Virus record (IMG/VR): IMGVR_UViG_3300007276_000374
Coordinates: 1-21,290 of that record
DNA: 21,290 nucleotides
Origin: a virus
Reading direction: 5' to 3' (one strand)
Shown here: positions 4,720 to 12,363 of the stretch, in pieces
How positions within the stretch are numbered: position 1 is the first letter of the stretch
Layout of the letters: each line of letters begins with the position of its first letter
The notes under the pieces: model-generated
What the model saw: only the letters and a program-made list of their open reading frames with translations
Databases searched by the model: none
What the model was told of the DNA's origin: nothing
Position numbers and translations under genes: made by a program

Positions 4720-5208
4720 ATGGGTATCACGGTAACAGGAAAATTAAATAAACCAGCTAATCAGTTCCAGGCCGGTGAATCAGTGGGATTCGGTGTTGGT
4801 ATCGGCGTTCAGTATTACGACCGGGCAAGTAAAACAAAAGAATGGACAAACTACAAAGCTGTGCTTTTTGCCAAAGCGCCTGGTCAAATCCAGTTTTTGC
4901 AAAACAATCTTGTAGAAGGTGCGATCATTGAGGTGTCAGGCGACCGGCAAAAAATTGACGTGTACGAAGGCCAGAACGGCTCAATGTATTCTATTGAAAT
5001 ACTAGACGCTAAAATAGGCTATGTATCTAGTGGGGTGGGAAACGCAATCCAGGCTCCACAACAGCAACAGTATGCGCAGAACCAACAATATGCACCGGCA
5101 CCCGCACAGAGTGGTGCTGCCCAGCATCAGCAGAATGCGCCTGCACAAAATGTTGCGGCATCCCATTCTAACCAGGGCGCCGGATTTGATGATGATATAC
5201 CGTATTAA
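4720..5208 (+). CDS. ssb: Single-stranded DNA-binding protein (SSB)
   Basis: Residues 1-105 form a compact OB-fold-like domain (MGITVTGKLNKPANQF... WTNYKAVLFAKAPGQIQFLQNNLVEGAIIEVSGD). A Gln/Ala/Pro-rich linker (about 110-152) follows, and the protein ends in an acidic tail DDDIPY. The linker and tail are the SSB layout; the tail recruits partner enzymes in E. coli SSB (DDDIPF). The final residue here is Tyr instead of Phe. The OB part is divergent from host SSB. The gene follows Rad52-like and gp157-like genes, so it serves recombination or replication intermediates. A terminator follows at 5229-5250, marking the end of the main early operon. Confidence 0.85.
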   Translation: MGITVTGKLNKPANQFQAGESVGFGVGIGVQYYDRASKTKEWTNYKAVLFAKAPGQIQFLQNNLVEGAIIEVSGDRQKIDVYEGQNGSMYSIEILDAKIGYVSSGVGNAIQAPQQQQYAQNQQYAPAPAQSGAAQHQQNAPAQNVAASHSNQGAGFDDDIPY

Positions 5209-5228
5209 CTAATACTTAGCAGTATGCG

Positions 5229-5250
5229 CCCCTGGCAACGGGGGTTTTTT
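5229..5250 (+). terminator. Rho-independent terminator after ssb
   Basis: CCCC (5229-5232), a 7-nt loop and GGGG (5240-5243) form a GC stem followed by G and six T. It lies 20 nt after the ssb stop. The two small genes beyond it would depend on read-through or a separate promoter. Confidence 0.65.
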
Positions 5251-5269
5251 AATTAATTAGGGCGAGATT

Positions 5270-5434
5270 ATGAGTATAGAAATTAAAGAAGTCGAGAATG
5301 GATTCGTTGTGACAAATTATAATGCTGTGAAAAGTCCTGGTCTAGGTCAGCCGCTCGATCGAGTTGATCACCACATTTTTGTATTTTCTCAATGGAGTAA
5401 GGTTGTAGAGTATTTAGGTTTATTGTATTTATAA
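5270..5434 (+). CDS. Small unknown phage protein (54 aa)
   Basis: The frame from the ATG at 5270 starts MSIEIKEVENGFVVTNYNAV and ends in VFSQWSKVVEYLGLLYL. This beta-strand then helix outline is common in tiny phage early proteins. GGGCGAG lies a few bases upstream as a modest binding site. It follows the ssb terminator directly and has no overlap with a neighbour. No cysteines and no clear membrane segment. Its function is unknown. Confidence 0.6.
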   Translation: MSIEIKEVENGFVVTNYNAVKSPGLGQPLDRVDHHIFVFSQWSKVVEYLGLLYL

Positions 5435-5483
5435 AGTTAGGGTTAGGCATTACCTGGCCGCGTGCTGGCCCACGTAAAAAGGC

Positions 5484-5498
5484 CAATACAATTTAAAC
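5484..5498 (+). repeat. 15-nt direct repeat CAATACAATTTAAAC, copy 1
   Basis: An identical copy stands at 5843-5857. A reverse-complement core (ATTGTATTGA) is at 5721-5730. The two direct copies bracket the small zinc-ribbon gene. Confidence 0.8.
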
Positions 5499-5513
5499 GT
5501 ATAGGGTGAAGTG

Positions 5514-5720
5514 ATGGCAGGTAAAGGCAGTAAGCAACGACCGACAAATCATAAATCATTTAGTGATGGTTTTGATCGTATATTTGGTAAAGCTGATAGT
5601 AGGCCATCAAAAGGCGGATGGATAACAGGCGGCTATTGCTGTGAGTGCGTTCATTGCGGGGAAAAGTACCAAGGGTATAAACGCTCATTTAGTTGTGCTG
5701 ACTGCGCTTACAAAGATTAG
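5514..5720 (+). CDS. Small zinc-ribbon protein of the KGSKQRP type (68 aa)
   Basis: The N-terminus MAGKGSKQRPTNHKSFSDGF is a basic block seen in many short phage proteins that I know only as hypothetical. It is followed by a glycine-rich bend and two cysteine pairs (CxxC near residue 45 and CADC near 61), a probable zinc ribbon. I chose the ATG at 5514; an adjacent GTG at 5511 would add one residue. AGGGTGA upstream is an acceptable binding site. It is the last plus-strand gene before the convergent late operon. The basic start and ribbon suggest nucleic-acid binding, unproven. Confidence 0.7.
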   Translation: MAGKGSKQRPTNHKSFSDGFDRIFGKADSRPSKGGWITGGYCCECVHCGEKYQGYKRSFSCADCAYKD

Positions 5721-5864
5721 ATTGTATTGATTAGGGTGTTATATAGGTGCTAGGTGCGACAAAGTTAGTGTAAGGGTTTCTCATGATGTTAAAGAGATTG
5801 CAACGCCTGACCTCTCCCTTCCGCATCTTATAGCACTCTATTCAATACAATTTAAACTAAATAA
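5721..5864. other. Convergent intergenic region with repeats
   Basis: The early plus-strand genes and the late minus-strand operon meet here. ATTGTATTGA (5721-5730) is complementary to TCAATACAAT (5842-5851), and GTGCTA (5747-5752) to TAGCAC (5831-5836), giving an imperfect long hairpin. The second copy of the 15-nt direct repeat lies at 5843-5857. No canonical GC stem with a T run is visible in either direction, so termination of the late transcript is not explained by an obvious terminator. Confidence 0.5.
5843..5857 (+). repeat. 15-nt direct repeat CAATACAATTTAAAC, copy 2
   Basis: Identical to 5484-5498, with 344 nt between copies. It lies just beyond the stop of the last late gene. Confidence 0.8.
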
Positions 5865-6365
5865 CTACGCTGTTAAATAACCGTTATATGTTCGGGTTTC
5901 AAATGCGCCCCATGTCGGAGCCGCTACAACTGTATGAGCAACGGCCCAATCACTAGAGTTATCGCTATATTCTAGTGTCCAGTCTACGGGGTTACGCCCC
6001 GGTGAATCCTCAGCCGTAATAAGATACTCAGCGACCCTAACAGCGCTAACAAAATCGTACATGACCCACCATGGAGAATTATCTGTTGCGTCAGTTTCCC
6101 ATCTCTCGGAGTTAAGACTTATAGAGTCATTGAATGCGTGCCTAACCCTAGTTACATCCGAACCCGACCAGCTATTTGTGGTCGCTGCTGTTATCGCGCC
6201 TGCTGGTGTTGTTAGATCCGCGCCACCTGGCGAGTTTCTAAACTCTATCTCGTCAATCGCACACTTTGAATTTGTTCCAGATTCCGTTATACATAAGCGC
6301 CAATATCTGGCAGTTGGCCCAACGATAAGAGGAGTGCTCGCAATAATGCCGGGGATAAAATTCAT
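5865..6365 (-). CDS. Discoidin (F5/8 type C)-like tail protein
   Basis: The 166-aa protein carries the marks of a galactose-binding-like beta sandwich: ARYWRLCITE near residue 20, then AIDEIEFRNSPGG, RHAFNDSISLNSERWET, PWWVMYDF, VAEYLITAEDSPGRNPVDW and LEYSDNSSDW. F5/8C domains bind carbohydrates or lipids on surfaces. The ATG at 6365 overlaps the stop of the tail fibre gene (ATGA) and has no own binding site, so it is translated by coupling. As the last late gene after the fibre it is a good candidate for a receptor-binding or virion-surface lectin. An in-frame start at 6395 would add ten residues inside the fibre gene and is less likely. Confidence 0.75.
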   Translation of the reverse strand: MNFIPGIIASTPLIVGPTARYWRLCITESGTNSKCAIDEIEFRNSPGGADLTTPAGAITAATTNSWSGSDVTRVRHAFNDSISLNSERWETDATDNSPWWVMYDFVSAVRVAEYLITAEDSPGRNPVDWTLEYSDNSSDWAVAHTVVAAPTWGAFETRTYNGYLTA

Positions 6366-6952
6366 ATATCTGTGACCTGCCCAAACACGACCCATCGATT
6401 CGATGTTATTGATGGATAATAAATACTAACTGTACCGTCGGCGGGTATAACTAAAGTACCGTTATTTGGCGGCTGCGCTGTAACCCCTGATCCCTCAACT
6501 ATGGTTAGTGTTCCTGTCCCATCGTGTCTAATGTGCGCAATAAACCCCGCTTCTAAATCAATCGTTGAAACCGGTGGGATTGTAACGTTAACCGTACCCG
6601 ATCCCGTAATAACAAACATTTTATTTAAATCGAATTCTCCGAGGGTAAAACTAGCGGTTTTTTCTTCAGGGACAATTGCCTGTGATCTAATTAAAACGTC
6701 GCTCCATGTGACTGTATCAGCTCCGCGTGTAGCTGTAATGTCGTATCTGCCAGGGTCGGCGTAAAGCTCAATCTGTCCCGTTGTCGCAATATTAAAGGGG
6801 TTTGTTTTAGCTGCGCCATCTCTATCGCTGTATATTGTAGCCACGGCTGCATCGCTACTATTAACCACTGAAATACTTGTAGTTGTGTCCGCTGCAGAAA
6901 GGGGCGAGTCAACAAAAACGCCCGCATTCCAAGCTGTTTTTTTAGCTGCCAT
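6362..6952 (-). CDS. Tail fibre / adhesin-like protein
   Basis: The first 90 residues hold a block I know from many phage tail fibre proteins: IYSDRDGAAKTNPFNIATTG followed by QIELYADPGRYDITATRG, a small beta domain. The second half (about 100-196) is beta-rich and glycine/threonine-rich, with EAGFIAHIRHDGTGTLTI and a final SITSNRWVVFGQ, like surface-exposed fibre domains. GAGGA lies about 9 nt before the ATG at 6952. It follows the tail hub gene and precedes the discoidin-like protein, so it likely forms part of the tail-tip adhesion apparatus. It is short (196 aa) for a complete fibre. Confidence 0.7.
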   Translation of the reverse strand: MAAKKTAWNAGVFVDSPLSAADTTTSISVVNSSDAAVATIYSDRDGAAKTNPFNIATTGQIELYADPGRYDITATRGADTVTWSDVLIRSQAIVPEEKTASFTLGEFDLNKMFVITGSGTVNVTIPPVSTIDLEAGFIAHIRHDGTGTLTIVEGSGVTAQPPNNGTLVIPADGTVSIYYPSITSNRWVVFGQVTDI

Positions 6953-6953
6953 T

Positions 6954-9176
6954 CTAGTTAATCCTCGTGCCGTGAATTGTGCCTACCGCCGTCCAGGTTA
7001 CCAATGTATCACCATCTACCGCAACACCAGCCGCGCCCGCTGTAGAAGGACTCGCCCCAGTTCCCGCCGCACCAGCCGCACCCAAGTCGCCACCGTCGCC
7101 GCCCTGGTCGTATCCATTGCCGCCAGTATCTAAAAGCCCGTCGTCGCCATCTGGGTCGCTTCCTGTACCGTTTCCGCCCTGACCTATCAGTCTACCCGCA
7201 CCGCCGCCGCCCGGTTGTGTTTGAGTGTATGGTGGGGCAGGTATTGAATTATTGCCACCGCTACCACCACCACCACCGCCACCAATTACACCACCGGTAT
7301 TATCAACAGTAAACGCGACGGTCACGTTTAAAGCGTCACCACCATCATCAGCGTCAACAGTTGGGATGTCTGAAGCGTCGCCGCCCTTGCCAACGATATA
7401 GCCGTTATTGTCCAAAGTCGGTACAGTACCGCCCGGCCACGTTCCTGTAACAACTGCAAAAGTGGTGTTAGAAGTTGACCCAACAACAACACCAGATTTG
7501 ATTTTAAATGTAATAGGGTTAACTGTATCGACGCTCGCATATAGAGAGTCGTACAGCGCCCGCAAATCTAGGTTATTGGTGTCGTAATCGATTAATATAT
7601 TTTTATCACCAGTGATAATTGAAGAGTCAAAATTCTGCTCTTCTGCTGTAATTTTAACGCCATCATCCTCAGTTTTAACCCCGACTATTGAAACGTTTAT
7701 TTCTTCCTGGGCACCGTAGCAATCTTCCAAACTTGCGCTGGTTAGTGGGATTGTTGCGCCTAAACTTAGGTTGTCTTCAGCCCACAATTCGAATGTGAAC
7801 TTTCTTGGCGGGTTTTCATATCGAGCTAATAATCTAGCCGCAACATCTTCAGCAATCGATAAACCCCCACCGGGAACCCATCGAGAATAGATATTCTTAA
7901 TTGATTCGGTTTCGTATTGATTATCCGCAACTGGATCAACCAAACCGCTATAGTAATTACCCGGGTCATTTAGGTTTTTAAACCTGTCTTTTTGATTGTA
8001 GAAAACCCAGACTTGAGAATACCTTAACTTTGGCTGGTCTGTTTGTCTAAATGTGCCGTCTATAATTCTGCGATCTGTAACCGTTGCTTCTGTCGTCGCA
8101 ACATTTCGTATCACATCAAAAAATACTTCATTGTTTTTATTATCACCAAAAACTATAAGCCCGGCCTGCTCCACTAATTCATTAAGCAGCGTTACAACTG
8201 GTGTAGGTTTAACAATTAGAGTGGTATATAAAACGTCGCTATAATCAGAAACTTTTGTTTCCCATTCTGGCAAATCTGTATAGCTTGAATCTAGCGGCGT
8301 ATAATTTACGATTAGATCATCGATTATGTAAGCGGATGTTTCAGCACTATATTCAAGGACTTTTTGAAATACGTCTTCGGTCTCATGCGCAACCGCTGTT
8401 GTGCCCTCTATCCCTCGCGTACATGTAAAGACATCAGCGGAACGCGTATAACTTACAATCTCTTCACCAATAGCAGCTTTACCGCTTGCCGGATAGGATG
8501 AGTTACCAATTCCTACGGGGTTTAACGTTATAGATGTCGCACCTGCTGTAGCATTTGCAGACAAATAACCTTTTGAAAGTTCTGGGGCTTGTGCTGTTTT
8601 CTTTTCTAATAGGCGCATAAAATCAACGCCTTTTATTGTAACTATTCCCTGGCTACCTGGGCCGGTTATTGTATCAATTACATAGTGTTCTGTTTCCATT
8701 TCCGTAATAGCTTGACCAACATATCCACGGATTAATCGCATTGGTCTATATCTGAAATAGGGGTTTCTTGCTCTAAACTTTCCCCAATACGTACCTTGGT
8801 CATAGGGGTTATATGTTCTATCGACAATATACTGATCTAAGCCAGCATCACCGAATCTATGGTTTTTGAAGGTTGCCGTCACACCTGCACGTTGCCCAAT
8901 ATTTTGACCTGGGTTAACAACTGCGTCTGTTGTTGAGACTCTAAGTAGTGAAGGTACGCAACTAATTGATTCGGGCAAAAATCCATTATCCAAACCAAAT
9001 CTAAGCGTTTTAGTTCCCGCGTTAAAATTCGGCGTGTCTTGACAATCACAATTGAAACTACGAACGTTAAAACATTTGGCGTCACCGCTGCCCGTCGCAG
9101 TGCAAGGCGCTACACTGAAAACCTCTTGGCAGTAATTTAGATCTATCTCAATGTAAGTTAGAGATTTTAAACCCAT
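6954..9176 (-). CDS. Tail tip hub protein with glycine-rich C-terminus
   Basis: The 740-aa protein begins MGLKSLTYIEIDLNYCQEVF and has a cysteine-rich N-terminal region (six Cys in residues 15-46) with CQDTPNFN...TLRFG, a pattern I associate with siphophage tail-tip proteins. The middle contains hub-like segments (GIVTIKGVDFMRLLEKK; TLLNELVEQAGLIVFGD). The last about 110 residues are extremely glycine-rich (a run of seven Gly, GGNG and GGDGG motifs), then end VTWTAVGTIHGTRIN. Such stretches can fold as polyglycine-II bundles in phage adhesins such as T-even gp38. It overlaps the Dit-like gene by 10 nt. It probably plays the role of the central tail hub and may carry receptor-contact loops. 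Confidence 0.75.
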   Translation of the reverse strand: MGLKSLTYIEIDLNYCQEVFSVAPCTATGSGDAKCFNVRSFNCDCQDTPNFNAGTKTLRFGLDNGFLPESISCVPSLLRVSTTDAVVNPGQNIGQRAGVTATFKNHRFGDAGLDQYIVDRTYNPYDQGTYWGKFRARNPYFRYRPMRLIRGYVGQAITEMETEHYVIDTITGPGSQGIVTIKGVDFMRLLEKKTAQAPELSKGYLSANATAGATSITLNPVGIGNSSYPASGKAAIGEEIVSYTRSADVFTCTRGIEGTTAVAHETEDVFQKVLEYSAETSAYIIDDLIVNYTPLDSSYTDLPEWETKVSDYSDVLYTTLIVKPTPVVTLLNELVEQAGLIVFGDNKNNEVFFDVIRNVATTEATVTDRRIIDGTFRQTDQPKLRYSQVWVFYNQKDRFKNLNDPGNYYSGLVDPVADNQYETESIKNIYSRWVPGGGLSIAEDVAARLLARYENPPRKFTFELWAEDNLSLGATIPLTSASLEDCYGAQEEINVSIVGVKTEDDGVKITAEEQNFDSSIITGDKNILIDYDTNNLDLRALYDSLYASVDTVNPITFKIKSGVVVGSTSNTTFAVVTGTWPGGTVPTLDNNGYIVGKGGDASDIPTVDADDGGDALNVTVAFTVDNTGGVIGGGGGGGSGGNNSIPAPPYTQTQPGGGGAGRLIGQGGNGTGSDPDGDDGLLDTGGNGYDQGGDGGDLGAAGAAGTGASPSTAGAAGVAVDGDTLVTWTAVGTIHGTRIN

Positions 9177-9994
9177 GGTGCGTGAGCCCTATAATCAATA
9201 CTAAATTCCATCATCCCGTTTGCCCTTTGATTGCTCGGCACTATATTTCGAGTGTTCCAGCAATAGCCTATTTCTAAAGGATAAGACGAAGGACGCCATG
9301 CGAAAAAATAAGGCTCAGATTCAACGTCTGCATGTTTTACAAAAGGCTCAATATCTGACCGGTAAAACGATTGTGATATATTTTCCTGTTTTACGCTCGA
9401 TTTGAGTACGCGCTTTTTAACTACTCTACCGAGATAATCGCCAACCTCACTTAGTCCAGTTTGGACGCTCGTTTGCCTGCCGTAATTTATAGGCGTATGG
9501 CCTACATAAACCCTACGCTGCAATCTTAATACTGTACCAATATACACAACGCCTATTTTTGGGTTTGTGCCGCTTACCGGGGTTATTTTAATGCGCCAAT
9601 TGTCAGCCGTTGTATCTTCGAAGTACCACATAATAGCGCTATTATCATCGGGGATCAGCGCAACACCTACCGCTGTCCAAGAACCTGCACCAACTTTATA
9701 TTCTATTTCGTACGTAGCACCAACTAAATTGTGTGCAGCTATACCAACATAATTCACTAACTGTGAAGTAAACGCTACGGTTACATATTGCACCGTATCA
9801 ATTGCCGATTCCCAATACTCACCCGTCGAAGTGTTCGCCATATTTGTGGCTGGAAAGTCTGTAGCTTCACTATCTGCAGTAATTGAAGAAGAAGTCACAG
9901 AGCTATCATAACCTATCACGGGATTGTTAGCGTTGAAATCAGTCGCGTCTAATGTGCCGCTCGCATATAGTCCCGTTGTTATATAGATTGCCAT
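9167..9994 (-). CDS. Distal tail (Dit)-like protein
   Basis: This 275-aa protein directly follows the tape measure gene (2 nt apart), the standard place of the distal tail protein. Residues about 45-165 look like a galactose-binding beta sandwich (FPATNMANTSTGEYWES; VTVAFTSQLVNYVGIAAHNL; WRIKITPVSGTNPKIGVVYIG). The C-terminal part has the belt-like RRVYVGHTPINYGRQTSV and ends with FSIDYRAHAPWV. Dit proteins form the hexameric ring joining tail tube and tip. The embedded carbohydrate-binding-like fold could add host adhesion, which is inference. Assigned from position and general fold rather than a firm motif. Confidence 0.65.
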   Translation of the reverse strand: MAIYITTGLYASGTLDATDFNANNPVIGYDSSVTSSSITADSEATDFPATNMANTSTGEYWESAIDTVQYVTVAFTSQLVNYVGIAAHNLVGATYEIEYKVGAGSWTAVGVALIPDDNSAIMWYFEDTTADNWRIKITPVSGTNPKIGVVYIGTVLRLQRRVYVGHTPINYGRQTSVQTGLSEVGDYLGRVVKKRVLKSSVKQENISQSFYRSDIEPFVKHADVESEPYFFAWRPSSYPLEIGYCWNTRNIVPSNQRANGMMEFSIDYRAHAPWV

Positions 9995-9996
9995 TA

Positions 9997-11835
9997 TTAA
10001 CCCTCTGGAACTAGAATAGAGCCGTTATCAAGCGCCTCTTGCATTAAACTAATCATAGTTCGACCGCTAATCATTTCGTCTGGATTAATACCAACAACAG
10101 TTCTAGTCATTTCAGGACTACCACCCCCACCGCCCGTATCACCGCCGATACCTATAGCGTTTGATGCTTGACCTGGCGTTCCTCCGCCTCTAGCCGCTGC
10201 ACTACCAGCCCCGCCAAATGATTGAGATTTAATTTGTTGAACTTGTGCAAAACCAGTTGCCGCCGCCGCTGCCACAAGTGGAATCGCCATTGGATAACCA
10301 GCCGCAACGCCTTTTGCTATACCTTGATATGTAGAGATTAATGCATCTGATATAGCCCACGCTTTAGATATTTTAAAAGCTTTTTTACTATTCGCACCAA
10401 TTGTATTAACAATGCTTTTTGAAGAATTAGCAACCGAGGCCGCATTGTCCCCCCATTTATTCCTAATTAAATTAGTTATAGCCCCATATGCTTTTTGGTT
10501 CATATTAACCATTTTTTTAAGGTGTTCTTGCTCTGCTACCTGGGCAAGCTCGCGCATTTCTTGCTCTTTTATAAGCCGCTCTTGCTCTTCTTCTTGAGGG
10601 CTTATTGTGACCGCACCCTCTGCAACCAATCTTTGTTTTTCTATTACTCTATCTAAGAACGCCTCAACGCCTGAGCTCGGCATTTCTTCCATAGCTAAGG
10701 ATTGCAGCTGTTCTTTTGCTATGGAAATGTTCCTAACGGTTTCCTCTGAGAAATTCCTTAACCCCTTCATGAATTCGCTATCAGTAAAATAATCTATATT
10801 AGCAATATCTACGCCTGGGATTAAATTAAGTCCCTCGATTATTTTGTTAACATCCCTTATAGCTGCGTCAGCAAATATTGTTACACCTTCAGCCGCAAGC
10901 CTAAAAACCGATACAACAGCCGCGCCAAAACTAACCGCGATAACTTCAACGCCTTTGAATACAACCCTTAAACCGTGTAAGACATCCGCGAATTTACCCG
11001 CGATTCTAATTGATGTCATTATTACGCTATTAACAACCTTACCGAACCCCTCACCCTGTGCCGCTGCCTCAACAAACCTATCAGAAGCCTCTGAAACGAA
11101 CGGAGATAATTTAACTGTTATGGTATTGGCTAAACCAGTGACAACCTCTTGAGCCTTTAAAAATGCATCATTTGCCGCCTCTACTTGTGCCGCATCAACT
11201 CGCGTTATCGCTGCGCCGTACTTCTTTAATAGATCGACGGTAGGCTGAATGCCTTCTTTTTGAATTTGGTTTAAAACTTTAACCATTTTTAGACCATCAC
11301 GTCCAAAAATATCTGTAGCAATAGAAGCTTTTACAGTTTGGCTTTCAACATTCGCTAAAGCTTTAGCTAAAACCTCTATTTGTTCGTCTGCACTTAATGT
11401 GTTTATATCCTTTAAATTAATTCCTAGATCTTCGAGAGCTTCAGCCGCCGCGCCGCCTTTTCTTTCAGCCTCGCCTAATCTAACTTCCATTTTTTGCAAA
11501 CCTTTAGCCATCGCGGTACTAGAAACACCGTTCAATTCTGCTAGATGGTTTAACGCCTGCAAGCTTTCTGTTGTAACGTCTAAAGCGTCAGCAGTTTTCG
11601 CAAGAGCATCAATAACTTTAGATTGTTTAGCGAATAATGCCGCAGTCATAGCAGCACCAGCCGCCACCGCAGCCGCAGCCATTTTCACAGTGTTAGCAGT
11701 AACCCTTTTTAGCTTTTTAGATGCTTTATCTGAAAACTTAGTAACAGAATGAGAAGCGTTATTCATTCCACGCTTCAAGGGCTCAACATCAGCCCCCACT
11801 CTAACCGCTACATCCCCTATTGGACTACCTGACAT
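9997..11835 (-). CDS. Tape measure protein
   Basis: The 612-aa protein is mostly helical and Ala-rich. It starts MSGSPIGDVAVRVGADVEPL, the usual tape-measure opening. It has coiled-coil stretches (QEEEQERLIKEQEMRELAQVAEQ region), hydrophobic segments near residues 52-66 and 290-315 and in the PMAIPLVAAAAATGFAQVQQ part, and ends in a Gly-rich then acidic tail. Taking about 0.15 nm per residue it would set a tail of roughly 90 nm, short for a siphovirus. Tape measures span the tail tube and help DNA entry. It lies between the tail assembly chaperone genes and Dit. Its ATG overlaps the end of the gpT-like frame. Confidence 0.85.
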   Translation of the reverse strand: MSGSPIGDVAVRVGADVEPLKRGMNNASHSVTKFSDKASKKLKRVTANTVKMAAAAVAAGAAMTAALFAKQSKVIDALAKTADALDVTTESLQALNHLAELNGVSSTAMAKGLQKMEVRLGEAERKGGAAAEALEDLGINLKDINTLSADEQIEVLAKALANVESQTVKASIATDIFGRDGLKMVKVLNQIQKEGIQPTVDLLKKYGAAITRVDAAQVEAANDAFLKAQEVVTGLANTITVKLSPFVSEASDRFVEAAAQGEGFGKVVNSVIMTSIRIAGKFADVLHGLRVVFKGVEVIAVSFGAAVVSVFRLAAEGVTIFADAAIRDVNKIIEGLNLIPGVDIANIDYFTDSEFMKGLRNFSEETVRNISIAKEQLQSLAMEEMPSSGVEAFLDRVIEKQRLVAEGAVTISPQEEEQERLIKEQEMRELAQVAEQEHLKKMVNMNQKAYGAITNLIRNKWGDNAASVANSSKSIVNTIGANSKKAFKISKAWAISDALISTYQGIAKGVAAGYPMAIPLVAAAAATGFAQVQQIKSQSFGGAGSAAARGGGTPGQASNAIGIGGDTGGGGGSPEMTRTVVGINPDEMISGRTMISLMQEALDNGSILVPEG

Positions 11836-11992
11836 TTTTAGTACCTAATTTAGAATACAAACCAGCCCATTTATCTGCTGGTGTTTCTCGCTGCTCTGGC
11901 GTTGTTTTAGCTTCGTATAAATACCAAAACTCTCTAGGGTGCATTCTCCAAAATTCAGAAGGTGGTAAATTCCAAGCCCCACACACCACCAT
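11825..11992 (-). CDS. gpT-like tail assembly chaperone segment (55 aa alone, or −1 frameshift extension)
   Basis: The frame from the ATG at 11992 starts MVVCGAWNLPPSEFWRMHPR and goes on with EFWYLYEAKTTPEQ. The PPSEFW...REFW pattern is like small tail assembly chaperones of the TAC type in siphophage and gene-transfer-agent tail clusters. AAAGGAAG upstream is a fair binding site, partly held in a small hairpin (GCTTC/GAAGC, 11997-12012). The same frame stays open upstream to 12051, so it is also reachable by a −1 shift at the A7 run (12034-12040). The end overlaps the tape measure start by 11 nt. Too short to be listed by a simple length cutoff, but well placed between gpG-like and tape measure genes. 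Confidence 0.7.
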   Translation of the reverse strand: MVVCGAWNLPPSEFWRMHPREFWYLYEAKTTPEQRETPADKWAGLYSKLGTKNVR

Positions 11993-12003
11993 ATAAGCTT
12001 CCT

Positions 12004-12363
12004 TTACGAAGCGTTTTCTTGTGGTGCTTCCTCTTTTTTTGGTTCTTCCTCTACCGCGTCACCTTGTAAATGTTCAGGCGGTATCATTAGCATCAAAATA
12101 AAATTAATAATAGATGTTAATTCAACCCCTGCCGAGTCATCGAAAAACTTATTGTATACATCCTCAACAGGTACGCGTTTGCCAGCATAAGAAAGTGCAG
12201 CACAAAACGCGCGGGATATTTTCGCCCGCTTTATGCCCTTAGAGTTTAGTTCTTCCATCGTGATAATATCCTCAACGACTTCAACCAAACCCATAACTTT
12301 GTCAGCTCGTATAAGGTATTCTTCGCCCGCCCAGGTGATACCAACCTCTTTAAATATGCTCAT
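12004..12363 (-). CDS. gpG-like tail assembly chaperone
   Basis: This 119-aa protein starts MSIFKEVGITWAGEEYLIRA and has a helical core (VMGLVEVVEDIITMEELN; AKISRAFCAALSYAG). It ends in a Glu/Lys/Pro-rich tail (EEEPKKEEAPQENAS). It lies between the tail tube and tape measure genes, where the chaperone that coats the tape measure is encoded in lambda-like phages (gpG/gpGT). The codons CCA AAA AAA GAG create the slippery heptamer A-AAA-AAA. A −1 slip there would fuse residue 110 to 69 residues of the gpT-like frame, ending at 11825, for a 179-aa product. The start overlaps the tube gene's stop. Confidence 0.75.
   Translation of the reverse strand: MSIFKEVGITWAGEEYLIRADKVMGLVEVVEDIITMEELNSKGIKRAKISRAFCAALSYAGKRVPVEDVYNKFFDDSAGVELTSIINFILMLMIPPEHLQGDAVEEEPKKEEAPQENAS
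12034..12040 (-). promoter_or_regulatory. Candidate −1 ribosomal frameshift site (A7)
   Basis: The minus strand reads CCA AAA AAA GAG, so the heptamer A-AAA-AAA is in the correct phase for tandem −1 slippage. The −1 frame has a stop just upstream (TAG, 12053-12051), then stays open through the site to 11825. A 5-bp stem (GAAGC/GCTTC) lies 3 nt downstream. Lambda and many siphophages use such a shift at this locus. Confidence 0.5.

Noticed and set aside
5021-5212. 63-aa frame inside ssb
   Set aside because: It is an out-of-frame reading of the Gln/Ala/Pro linker; low complexity explains the open frame.
6061-6375. 104-aa plus-strand frame opposite the discoidin-like gene
   Set aside because: Shadow frame; the minus-strand gene has a clear domain and operon context.
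11399-11752. 117-aa plus-strand frame opposite the tape measure gene
   Set aside because: It is a shadow of the Ala-rich coding strand; no binding site and no plus-strand context in the late operon.
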